DNA of 64,000 bases from Candidatus Syntrophocurvum alkaliphilum (lineage in GTDB: Bacteria; Bacillota; Syntrophomonadia; Syntrophomonadales; Syntrophomonadaceae): positions 2,226,001 to 2,290,000 of the forward strand of contig NZ_CP046457.1 of NCBI RefSeq assembly GCF_009734445.1. Reading direction: 5' to 3'. Each line of letters opens with the position of its first letter. Within the stretch, counting starts at the first letter, position 1. The position numbers and the translations under genes were made by a program. The notes under the pieces were generated by a model. The model ran no database searches and was not told where the DNA came from. It worked only from the letters and a program-made list of their open reading frames with translations. Positions 50,183-57,692 of this stretch are shown one piece after another.

Positions 50183-51121
50183 ATGATAATAAAAGATCAT
50201 CTAAGGGGAAAACACTTTATTAGTATTCATGATTTTTCAGCCGAAGATATTTTACACATTTTAGAGGTCGGAGCACAGCTAAAAGCAAGACAAAAGAACG
50301 AAATACCACATAAAATATTAGAAGGAAAAACTTTAGGTATGATTTTTCAAAAATCATCAACTCGGACAAGAGTTGCTTTTGAAGTAGGAATGTATCAGCT
50401 TGGAGGACATGCATTGTTTTTGAGTCCTCGTGACATACAGATAGGCCGAGGAGAAACTATAAAAGATACAGCACAAGTATTATCCCGCATGGTTGATGGT
50501 ATTATGATAAGAACCTTTGATCATGATGAAGTAATTGAACTAGCTAAGTGGTCTTGTGTTCCAGTAATAAATGGCTTAACAGACTTATTACATCCAACTC
50601 AAATAATAGGTGACCTAATGACTATTCAAGAATACAAAGATGAACTAGAAGGCTTAAAATGTGCCTTTATAGGAGATGGAAATAATGTAGCTAATTCTTT
50701 ATTATTTGGTGGAGCTAAGGTGGGGATGAATATTACAATAGCAACCCCTGAAGGTTTTGAACCTAATGATAAAGTATTAACCTCTGCTAAAGAGGATGCA
50801 TTAGAAACTGGAGCAAAGCTTGAAGTCATAGAAGACCCATTTGAAGCTGCGCGTAATGCAGATGTAATCTATACAGATGTTTGGGCTAGTATGGGTCAAG
50901 AAGATGAAGCTGATGAAAAGGAAAACAAATTTAAAAAATATCAAATAAATGACCATTTATTATCTTATGCTAAGGAAGATGCAATTGTATTACACTGTTT
51001 ACCGGCTAAAAGAGGTAAAGAAATTACTAACGAAGTAATGGATGGACCTAAATCAGTAGTATTTGAAGAAGCAGAAAATAGACTACATGCTCACAAAGCT
51101 ATAATGGCGGTATTAATGTAG
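50183..51121 (+). CDS. argF: Ornithine carbamoyltransferase
   Basis: Makes citrulline from ornithine and carbamoyl phosphate. Carbamoyl-phosphate motif SSTRTRVAFE (residues 56-65), HPTQ (residues 138-141) and the ornithine loop HCLPAKRGKE. Length 312 aa. Its ATG follows argD by 13 bp (AAGGGGAG). argG, argH and carAB are not in the window. Confidence 0.96.
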   Translation: MIIKDHLRGKHFISIHDFSAEDILHILEVGAQLKARQKNEIPHKILEGKTLGMIFQKSSTRTRVAFEVGMYQLGGHALFLSPRDIQIGRGETIKDTAQVLSRMVDGIMIRTFDHDEVIELAKWSCVPVINGLTDLLHPTQIIGDLMTIQEYKDELEGLKCAFIGDGNNVANSLLFGGAKVGMNITIATPEGFEPNDKVLTSAKEDALETGAKLEVIEDPFEAARNADVIYTDVWASMGQEDEADEKENKFKKYQINDHLLSYAKEDAIVLHCLPAKRGKEITNEVMDGPKSVVFEEAENRLHAHKAIMAVLM

Positions 51122-51174
51122 AAATACTAAAGGCTTTAGTAAACTTGTTTATCTAAAACATAAGTGAAATGAAT

Positions 51175-51245
51175 CGTAGGGGAGAATTCATTCCCTAGAC
51201 TATAGACTTAGTTGTTTTAACGCAGACAATGAATTCTCTTCTACG
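51175..51245 (+). repeat. GAATTC-type hairpin repeat, copy 1
   Basis: CGTAGGGGAGAATTCATT (51175-51192) pairs with AATGAATTCTCTTCTACG (51228-51245); two of the 18 pairs are G-U. The loop contains CTAGACTATAGACTTAG. A second hairpin with the same plan is at 57598-57659. This looks like a dispersed intergenic repeat and may also terminate argF. Confidence 0.6.
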
Positions 51246-51372
51246 TTTAATGGTTATATATTCTATTATAAAGACAAAAACTAGTAACAATCAAAAAGAA
51301 ATTGGTTAAAACAAGGAGAAATTTGAAAAAATTAGAAGTAATTAAGACAAAAAGCAGAAAGAAAGTCCTGGG

Positions 51373-51394
51373 ACGGGTCAGTTGGCTCGTTTTT
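51373..51394 (+). terminator. Terminator-like hairpin between argF and nrdD
   Basis: ACGGGTC (51373-51379) pairs with GGCTCGT (51384-51390), including two G-U pairs, with loop AGTT and a T-run behind (GTTTTTATTATTTTT). It could end the arg transcript or be the switch of an undetected leader for nrdD. Confidence 0.5.
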
Positions 51395-51540
51395 ATTATT
51401 TTTAAGATTTATAAAACGAAATTTTAAGAATCATTGAATAAAACAAACAAATATAAAGGTAATATTTTCTTAAATAGGCTAACTAATCTAACAAGAACTT
51501 GTCTTTTTGCTTATAGAATAGGAGAATATTTAAAGCACAT

Positions 51541-51589
51541 ATACTGAATATTGTGGTGTAAAATAAAACATACCATATATATTGTGGTT
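51541..51589 (+). promoter_or_regulatory. Tandem NrdR-like boxes upstream of nrdD
   Basis: Two sites share ATATTGTGGT: ATACTGAATATTGTGG (51541-51556) and ACCATATATATTGTGG (51572-51587). Their cores are 31 bp apart, three helix turns, the typical spacing for NrdR boxes, and they resemble the acaCwAtATaTwGtgt consensus. They lie 20-70 bp before the nrdD start and would overlap a possible promoter. The match is partial in the left halves. Confidence 0.65.
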
Positions 51590-51608
51590 TTCAAAGGGGA
51601 AATGATTA

Positions 51609-53726
51609 GTGGATATAAGTAAGATTATAAAAAGAGATGGTAGTATTGTTGAGTTTGAAAAAGAAAAAATAACTAAGGCCATATGGGGAGCAGCGCAAGC
51701 AGTTGGAGGTAAAGATTATCAAACAGCTGTAGAGTTAACAGACAAAGTAGTAGAGATTGCACAATATATAGATGATGAAGAAATATCAACAGTTGAAAAA
51801 ATTCAGGACTTAGTTGAGCGTGTTCTAGTTAAAAACGGTCACTATAAAACTGCTAAGGCATATATTTTATATCGTAAGCAACGTGCTGATGCTCGTGATG
51901 CTAGTCAACTGTTATTAAATAACCAAATTATTTCATCATATCTTGAGAAAAATGATTGGAGAATAAAAGAAAATTCTAACATGACTTATTCCTTACAGGG
52001 AATGAATTTTCATATCTCTTCAGTAATAGTATCTCAATATTGGCTTAACCAAATTTATCCAACAGAAGTAAGAGAGGCTCATAATAGTGGAGATTTCCAT
52101 ATACACGACTTAGGAATATTAGGGGTATATTGTGTTGGCTGGGATATTAGAGATTTACTGCAAGAAGGTTTTAAAGGAGTGCGGGGTAAAGTAGCTTCGG
52201 GTCCGGCAAAGCACTTTAGATCAGTACTTGGACAGATAGTAAACTTCTTTTTTACCCTTCAGGGTGAAGCAGCAGGAGCACAAGCGTTTTCAAACTTTGA
52301 TACTCTTTTAGCTCCATTTATCAGATATGATAACCTTGATTATAAGCAAACCAAGCAAGGTCTTCAGGAATTTGTCTTTAATATGAATGTGCCAACAAGA
52401 GTGGGTTTTCAAACACCATTTACTAATGTTACCTTAGATTTAAAGGTACCTGAATTTATGAAGGATGAACCAGTAATCATAGGTGGTAAGCATATGGATG
52501 CTACTTATGGAGAATTCCAAAAAGAAATGGATATGTTTAACCAAGCATTTGCTGAAGTTATGATGGAAGGAGATGTGGAGGAAAGAGTATTTACATTCCC
52601 AATTCCTACCTATAACATTACTGAAGATTTTGATTGGGACAACCCTAACTATGATAAGATTTGGGAGATGACCGCTAAATATGGTATTCCTTACTTTTCA
52701 AACTTTATAGGTTCAGATATGAACCCAGAGGATGCTAGAAGTATGTGTTGTCGCTTAAGGCTTGATAATAGAGAGCTTAGAAAACGTGGCGGTGGGCTTT
52801 TTGGAGCAAATCCTTTAACTGGCTCCATTGGAGTTGTAACTATTAACATGAGTCGAATAGCATACTTAGCAAGCACCGAAGAGGAATTTTACCAAAGGTT
52901 AGCCGAAGTAATGGATAAGGCTAAAACCAGTTTAGAAATAAAGAGAAAAGTTTTAGAAAACTTAACTGAATCAGGTTTGTATCCATATTCACAATTTTAT
53001 TTAAGAAGCGTCAAAGAGGGATTTGGCCAGTATTGGAAAAACCATTTCTCAACAATAGGAATGGTTGGTATGAATGAAGCATGTTTAAATTTCCTAGGAG
53101 AAGACATAGCAAGTGAAAAAGGTCAGGATTTTGCTAAAATAGTTATGGATTATATGCGGGATAGACTAATGTGGTATCAGGATGAAACAGGAGATATTTA
53201 TAATCTAGAAGCTACACCAGCTGAAGGTGTAAGCTATAGTATAGCTAAAAAGGATAAGTCTCAATACAAAAACATAATGGTAGCAAATCAAGAAGAAGTT
53301 CAAAATGGTGCAGAGCCATATTACACAAATTCAACTCAGTTACCAGTTAGTTACACAGATGATTTATTTAAAGCACTTAAGTCACAGGATGAATTACAAA
53401 CTAGATATACAGGGGGAACAGTATTTCATATTTTCTTAGGGGAAGCAGTTCCCACAATTAATTCAGTTAAAAACTTAGTGCATAAAGTGTGCCAACAATT
53501 TAGTTTACCATACTTTACCTTATCGCCAACATTTAGTATATGTCCGAGTCACGGATATATCGGTGGTGAAAACCAGACCTGTCCTCTGTGTGAGGCTGAA
53601 GGTATTACTACACCATGTGAAGTATATTCAAGAGTAGTGGGCTATCTAAGACCTGTTGATCAATGGAATGCAGGAAAACAGCAAGAGTTTAATGAACGGA
53701 AAACATTTGCAGTTGAACACAAATAA
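51609..53726 (+). CDS. nrdD: Anaerobic (class III) ribonucleoside-triphosphate reductase
   Basis: Oxygen-sensitive glycyl-radical enzyme that makes dNTPs. N-terminal ATP cone (ISKIIKRDGSIVEFEKEKIT, residues 3-22). The catalytic domain has SMCCRLRLDNRELRKRGGG with active-site cysteines. The C-terminus has a metal site CPSHGYIGGENQTCPLC and the glycyl-radical motif RVVGYLRPV. Length 705 aa. GTG start after AAAGGGGAAATG. It is paired with the activase nrdG downstream, with a terminator between them, and is likely repressed by NrdR. Confidence 0.96.
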   Translation: MDISKIIKRDGSIVEFEKEKITKAIWGAAQAVGGKDYQTAVELTDKVVEIAQYIDDEEISTVEKIQDLVERVLVKNGHYKTAKAYILYRKQRADARDASQLLLNNQIISSYLEKNDWRIKENSNMTYSLQGMNFHISSVIVSQYWLNQIYPTEVREAHNSGDFHIHDLGILGVYCVGWDIRDLLQEGFKGVRGKVASGPAKHFRSVLGQIVNFFFTLQGEAAGAQAFSNFDTLLAPFIRYDNLDYKQTKQGLQEFVFNMNVPTRVGFQTPFTNVTLDLKVPEFMKDEPVIIGGKHMDATYGEFQKEMDMFNQAFAEVMMEGDVEERVFTFPIPTYNITEDFDWDNPNYDKIWEMTAKYGIPYFSNFIGSDMNPEDARSMCCRLRLDNRELRKRGGGLFGANPLTGSIGVVTINMSRIAYLASTEEEFYQRLAEVMDKAKTSLEIKRKVLENLTESGLYPYSQFYLRSVKEGFGQYWKNHFSTIGMVGMNEACLNFLGEDIASEKGQDFAKIVMDYMRDRLMWYQDETGDIYNLEATPAEGVSYSIAKKDKSQYKNIMVANQEEVQNGAEPYYTNSTQLPVSYTDDLFKALKSQDELQTRYTGGTVFHIFLGEAVPTINSVKNLVHKVCQQFSLPYFTLSPTFSICPSHGYIGGENQTCPLCEAEGITTPCEVYSRVVGYLRPVDQWNAGKQQEFNERKTFAVEHK

Positions 53727-53738
53727 TGTAATAAAATT

Positions 53739-53778
53739 ACCCCTGCTAATATGTGATTTAGCAGGGGTTTATTTTATT
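53739..53778 (+). terminator. Terminator after nrdD
   Basis: ACCCCTGCTAA (53739-53749) pairs with TTAGCAGGGGT (53758-53768), followed by a T-rich stretch. It separates nrdD from nrdG, so nrdG may have its own promoter or depend on read-through. Confidence 0.9.
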
Positions 53779-53853
53779 TTAAAGCTTTGTACACTAGCCA
53801 AATTATAAGCTATAATAAATACCGATAAATATTGAGATGGGAAGATAACAATA

Positions 53854-54561
53854 ATGAAATTTGCAGGTATGGTAAAGCAAAGTCTAGTAGACTATCCAGG
53901 AAAAGTTGCAGCTACATTATTTACTAGAGGCTGTAACCTTAGGTGTCCTTTTTGTCATAATGAGCATTTACTAATAAAATCGGAAAGATATGAAGCAATA
54001 GAATTAGCATATATTTTAGAATTTTTAAATGAACGAAAGGGGTTTTTAGATGGAGTTGTTATAACTGGTGGTGAACCTACACTCAATTCTCAGTTATACA
54101 ACGCCATAATAGAGATAAAAAAAATAGGATATCCTGTTAAACTAGATACAAATGGTACTAATTCAATATTATTAGAACAGTTACTAAATGATAACCTTAT
54201 AGATTATATTGCAATGGACATAAAAGCCCCAATTATTTATGAAAAATATATTAAAGCCTGCAATAGCTTAACAAAAAAGGATTTTTTTAATATAAGAACA
54301 TCAATTAGCATCCTTAAAAAACAAAATATTGAAGTAGAATTTAAAACAACAGTTGTTCCAGAAATACATAGTCCTGAAGATATAGTTGAAATAGCTAAAT
54401 ATATTCATGGAAGTAAAAATTACTCTTTACAACAATTTAACCCACAGTATACTTTAGACCCTAGACTAAACAAATTAGTCCCATATTCAAAAAAAGAAAT
54501 GCAAGAAATAGCTAATAAATGTTTGGCTTATATCGAAAATGTTAGAGTAGTTAATATATAA
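53854..54561 (+). CDS. nrdG: Anaerobic ribonucleotide-reductase activating protein
   Basis: Radical SAM activase that generates the glycyl radical on NrdD. Cluster motif CNLRCPFC in RGCNLRCPFCHNEHLL (residues 28-43), then GVVITGGEPTLN and LDTNGTN. Length 235 aa, on the long side for NrdG but normal for the clostridial PflA-like NrdG type. ATG start; the ribosome site is GGGAAGA-like and weak. Located 127 bp after nrdD. Confidence 0.92.
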   Translation: MKFAGMVKQSLVDYPGKVAATLFTRGCNLRCPFCHNEHLLIKSERYEAIELAYILEFLNERKGFLDGVVITGGEPTLNSQLYNAIIEIKKIGYPVKLDTNGTNSILLEQLLNDNLIDYIAMDIKAPIIYEKYIKACNSLTKKDFFNIRTSISILKKQNIEVEFKTTVVPEIHSPEDIVEIAKYIHGSKNYSLQQFNPQYTLDPRLNKLVPYSKKEMQEIANKCLAYIENVRVVNI

Positions 54562-54643
54562 AGATGGGATAGTATAAAGGGGTAATTTAAAATTAAGAAA
54601 TTAGCTGAAATAGAACTAGATAATTATAAACCATACACAAAAC

Positions 54644-54716
54644 AGGTCATTAGTCACAACTTCACACACCCTTAAGTAGGTCATAAGTCCACAGAAAAAA
54701 GTGACTAAAAGTGTGA
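54644..54716 (+). ncRNA. Possible pseudoknot/structured leader upstream of the small zinc-ribbon gene
   Basis: TTAGTCAC (54650-54657) pairs perfectly with GTGACTAA (54701-54708), and TCACAC (54662-54667) with GTGTGA (54711-54716). The order 1-2-1'-2' is that of an H-type pseudoknot. An imperfect direct repeat (AGGTCATTAGTC / AGGTCATAAGTC) starts at 54644 and 54678. This is an observation of complementarity only; no known riboswitch was recognised. Confidence 0.35.
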
Positions 54717-54790
54717 TGAAAAAGGACTATTACAACGAGAACTTGGGTGATAAAATTCGATTACCGTAACTTTTAAGAGGTGAAGAATAA

Positions 54791-54955
54791 TTGGGAAAAT
54801 GTAATAGCTGTTCTAAAGTCTATCCAGATGCAGCTCTAAAAAAAATGATTCATATAGTAGAGCGAAAAGCCTACCTTAATTATATATGCCCTTCATGTCA
54901 AGCAATTGTACATAATAATCCTAATTATTATTATCTAGTAGAAAGTAATAAATAA
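54791..54955 (+). CDS. Small double-CxxC zinc-ribbon protein
   Basis: A 54-aa gene. TTG 54791 follows GAGGTG at eight bases. Product: MGKCNSCSKVYPDAALKKMI, continuing to YICPSCQAIVHNNPNYYYLV. The two pairs, CNSC near residue 4 and CPSC near residue 33, could hold one zinc ion. No TM helix, no signal. It is followed at once by a bidirectional terminator shared with the convergent AsnB-like gene. Not a recognised family; possibilities are a regulator or a protein-protein adaptor near nrdDG. Confidence 0.6.
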   Translation: MGKCNSCSKVYPDAALKKMIHIVERKAYLNYICPSCQAIVHNNPNYYYLVESNK

Positions 54956-54985
54956 AAGATGGTACCAAAAGAACCAGCTTTTATT
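54954..54985 (+). terminator. Convergent bidirectional terminator
   Basis: AAAAGATGGT (54954-54963) pairs with ACCAGCTTTT (54973-54982), with one mismatch, and has T-rich sequence on both outer sides. It ends the zinc-ribbon transcript on the plus strand and the AsnB-like transcript on the minus strand. Confidence 0.7.
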
Positions 54986-56416
54986 TTACCAAGGCTTCCA
55001 CCTACCAACTACCTCTGCTAAATTTTGATCAGGGTAGAAGTCCTTAAAAATTCTATAATAATAAAGTTCTTCCTTCGAGACCAACCTTAAGTTTTCGGAT
55101 ATTGTACGGTTTTTATCAAATTCTTCATCACTTATATGCGCAGAAATTATTTCTGACATAATATCTGCAGTACCTGAACCCTTACTAAACTCCTCTTTTT
55201 GCCTAAATAAAATATTGTTGGGAAGCAAATTGATAAATGCTTCTCTTAATATCCATTTTTCGATACCTTCATTATTTATTTTCCATTCTATAGGTATCAA
55301 GTTAGAAAAATCTATTAGCTCATAATCCATAAACGGTAGGTCGACATCTAAGCCAAATGCAGAGGTCATTCTATCAACCCTTTGAAACCCCATAGAATGA
55401 CTGGTTTTAAGTAATAAATCTAATTCATCAATTTGTTCATTTCTATTTTTATTTTTTAAATATTCATATCCCCCGAAAAGCTCATCAGCACCTTCGCCCA
55501 TAAGAACAAATTCAATATTATTTTCACATGCTAATTTGGAAGCAAAATAATTTGCAATTGAACTTCTTACTAATGACCAATCAAAGGATTCTAAATGATA
55601 AATAACCTGAGGAAGAATATCAAATATTTCTTCAATTGTATATATATATTCAAAATGCTCTATGTCTAAATGCTTTGCTAAACTACGTGCATAAAATAAA
55701 TCATCTGCATTTTCAAAACCAACAGATATACTTTTATAAGATGGTTGCACATTATTAACTAATGCTGCAATAATACTGCTATCAAGCCCTCCACTTAAAA
55801 ATACACCTATATTATCTTTATTATCAACACTTCTTTTAATAGCAGTTTGCAATAAGTTTCTTATTTGTGTTGAACATTCAAGTGTATTTAAATCAAAAGA
55901 AGCAGTGGAATCTTCTTCATCGTCTACAAAAGACCTTAGCTTATTATTGTAATACATATATCCAGGTGGAAAAGGTCTGATATTTTCACAGTTACCTACC
56001 AAAGACTTTATTTCCGAAGCAAAAAAGATACTATCATTTTTTTGTCCCCAATATAGTGGTTTAATACCATAACGGTCCCGTGCTAATAATAAATCTTTAT
56101 TATCGTAAATACAAAATGCAAAACTACCGTTTAGCTCTTTGATAAAATCAGTCCCATTTTGCTGATAAGTTTTTAAAATATCTTGAATCATATTACCATT
56201 ATTATTGTTATTAAAATATGTATTACCATCTAAGCTAATAAAACTTTTCCCATCATTAAAATAATCATTATTGTTACTTCCAACCATACCTAAGGCAATT
56301 TCATCATTATTAAAAAAATAAAGTCCAGCCTTATGGCCTCTATGTTTAAGTTTAGTTATTGTTTCTTTGGAGATATACTTAGCTACATTTCCTTTGGCTA
56401 CAAAAAAACCACTCAA
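54986..56416 (-). CDS. Asparagine-synthase-like protein lacking the glutaminase cysteine
   Basis: 476-aa member of the asparagine synthetase B family. The N-terminal Ntn-type domain retains ELNGSFAFCIYD and ARDRYGIKPLYWG, and the C-terminal domain has the PP-loop SGGLDSSIIA near residue 210 and GEGADELFGGYEYL. The start is TTG 56416, seven bases after AAGGAGG, and the protein begins MSGFF: Ser is in the place of the Cys2 nucleophile (MCG) that all glutamine-dependent AsnB need. It may therefore use free ammonia, or modify another substrate (as in lasso-peptide or beta-lactam synthases). It is shorter than the usual AsnB (about 500-620 aa). Confidence 0.85.
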   Translation of the reverse strand: MSGFFVAKGNVAKYISKETITKLKHRGHKAGLYFFNNDEIALGMVGSNNNDYFNDGKSFISLDGNTYFNNNNNGNMIQDILKTYQQNGTDFIKELNGSFAFCIYDNKDLLLARDRYGIKPLYWGQKNDSIFFASEIKSLVGNCENIRPFPPGYMYYNNKLRSFVDDEEDSTASFDLNTLECSTQIRNLLQTAIKRSVDNKDNIGVFLSGGLDSSIIAALVNNVQPSYKSISVGFENADDLFYARSLAKHLDIEHFEYIYTIEEIFDILPQVIYHLESFDWSLVRSSIANYFASKLACENNIEFVLMGEGADELFGGYEYLKNKNRNEQIDELDLLLKTSHSMGFQRVDRMTSAFGLDVDLPFMDYELIDFSNLIPIEWKINNEGIEKWILREAFINLLPNNILFRQKEEFSKGSGTADIMSEIISAHISDEEFDKNRTISENLRLVSKEELYYYRIFKDFYPDQNLAEVVGRWKPW

Positions 56417-56526
56417 TTTATTACCTCCTTAAAATTTTAATTTAATAGAATATTTAACTACAAAAAGCAACTAGTTCTCAATGTTAATATTTATTATTGT
56501 GTGCCAAAATAATGTAAAAAAAACAA

Positions 56527-56557
56527 ACAAAAAAATAACCCATATCATGGGGTTATT
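56527..56557 (-). terminator. Terminator of yitT (minus strand)
   Basis: AATAACCC (56534-56541) pairs with GGGTTATT (56550-56557). On the minus strand the hairpin is followed by a long T-run (A-run at 56521-56535). It lies directly after the yitT stop. Confidence 0.8.
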
Positions 56558-56560
56558 TTG

Positions 56561-57445
56561 CTAAAAATCATATTTGCTAGTTTTAAACCCATGGCCATAG
56601 GCTTCTATGGTCTCATTTACGGAAATAAATGCTTTAGAGTCTAGCTGAAAAACAATTTCTTTTAGTCTAGGAAGTTGGGTTTTACCAACAGTTACCATGA
56701 TTATTTTTTTATCTTGTCCTGAATAGGCTCCCTGTCCAGGTAAATAAGTGCATCCTTTATGCAAAGTGTTCATTATATTATATGCAATATCATCACTTTT
56801 ATCTGATATTATTATTGCTGTTCTTCCTACTTGAGGACCAGCTTCAACTGAATCTAAAACTTTTGAGGCTATATATATGGAAATTGCAGAAAATAAAGCT
56901 AACTCTAGATTTAATATTATTAGAGATAAAGCTAGTACTGAAATATTTCCAATGAAGAAAGTTTGTCCTATGTTATAACCCCAAAAACGTTTAAAAATAA
57001 CTGCTATAATATCTAATCCTCCAGATGAACCTTTATATCTAAATATAATACCTGCTCCAACTCCTGCTACAACTCCACCGAAGATAGCTGCTAACAATAA
57101 ATCATCTATATTTATACTTAATGGTTGAAACATCCATAAAAATAGTGCTTGGGAGAAGGTAGCTATAAGGCTATAAATGATAAATCTTTTGCTTACAAAT
57201 TTATAACCAGCAATAAAAACCGGTACATTTAGTGCTAAAACCCAAAACCAAACGGGTATAGGTGTAGTAAAATTTAATATTATTGCTAAACCAGTAATTC
57301 CAGCAGTTAAAACATTAGCAGGAACTAAGAGAGCTTCAATTGCAAATGCTAAAATTAGAGAACCTACTAATATTCCTATAATATCTTTAATAGAGAATTC
57401 CTCTCTAAACTTACTGATTCTAGCTTTGACTAAAAAGCGGTTCAT
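56561..57445 (-). CDS. YitT-family membrane protein (DUF161 with C-terminal DUF2179)
   Basis: 294-aa integral membrane protein. About five to six hydrophobic helices cover residues 20-205 (ILVGSLILAFAIEALLVPAN, VLTAGITGLAIILNF). A short cytoplasmic domain follows, with RTAIIISDKSDDIAYNIMNT and VTVGKTQLPRLKEIVFQLDS. The glycine-rich FRYKGSSGGLDIIAVIFKR is a family marker. Transport substrate not known. ATG start after TTAGGGGAGGG. It lies downstream of the histidine kinase in the same direction but with a 248-bp gap that holds a hairpin repeat. Confidence 0.88.
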   Translation of the reverse strand: MNRFLVKARISKFREEFSIKDIIGILVGSLILAFAIEALLVPANVLTAGITGLAIILNFTTPIPVWFWVLALNVPVFIAGYKFVSKRFIIYSLIATFSQALFLWMFQPLSINIDDLLLAAIFGGVVAGVGAGIIFRYKGSSGGLDIIAVIFKRFWGYNIGQTFFIGNISVLALSLIILNLELALFSAISIYIASKVLDSVEAGPQVGRTAIIISDKSDDIAYNIMNTLHKGCTYLPGQGAYSGQDKKIIMVTVGKTQLPRLKEIVFQLDSKAFISVNETIEAYGHGFKTSKYDF

Positions 57446-57597
57446 TTTAACCCTCCCCTAATGAAATAAGACAATTACATAAGCAAAACCAATATACCAT
57501 GTAATTAAACTATTAAAAAGACTATTGACGTAGTTTTTTGCTGTAATTTTTTTTATCACACAGTCATAAAAGAAACTATTTTTTGTTTATAAGGACA

Positions 57598-57659
57598 AAG
57601 GCGAATTCAATCATCTGCATATATAGCTAAGCTATATTGCCGACAAATAAATTCGCCTT
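57598..57659 (-). repeat. GAATTC-type hairpin repeat, copy 2
   Basis: AAGGCGAATT (57598-57607) pairs with AATTCGCCTT (57650-57659), and inside it ATATAGC-TAA-GCTATAT (57621-57637) forms a second stem. Shared plan with 51175-51245 (G-A-A-T-T-C at the outer arm, CTATAG-type inner element, GACAA before the right arm). It could end the histidine-kinase transcript; a T-run is present only as a short stretch. Confidence 0.6.
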
Positions 57660-57692
57660 AGCTTTTTGAAATTATAATGTAGTTATGAATTA

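Larger units (their letters stand above)
51122..51608 (+). other. Non-coding gap between argF and nrdD
   Basis: About 490 bases without a convincing gene. It contains the GAATTC hairpin repeat (51175-51245), a terminator-like hairpin (51373-51394) and the NrdR-type boxes with the nrdD promoter (51541-51589). A 34-codon frame (TTG 51323) precedes and overlaps the terminator hairpin and was not accepted as a gene. Confidence 0.7.

Noticed and set aside
51323-51427. 34-codon frame starting TTG after AAGGAG, encoding a basic peptide with a hydrophobic stretch
   Set aside because: It runs through a terminator-like hairpin and into AT-rich sequence, the ribosome-site spacing is short, and nothing else supports coding. 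Kept only as a remark.
51122-51608. Cobalamin riboswitch upstream of nrdD
   Set aside because: Such switches are common before ribonucleotide reductase genes, but I found no B12-box-like sequence; the terminator-like hairpin at 51373 alone is not enough.
54593-54676. Short frame reading KKLAEIELDNYKPYTKQVIS without a normal start codon
   Set aside because: No ATG/GTG/TTG start and a stop after fewer than 30 codons. It could be a fragment of a decayed gene, but no family is recognised.
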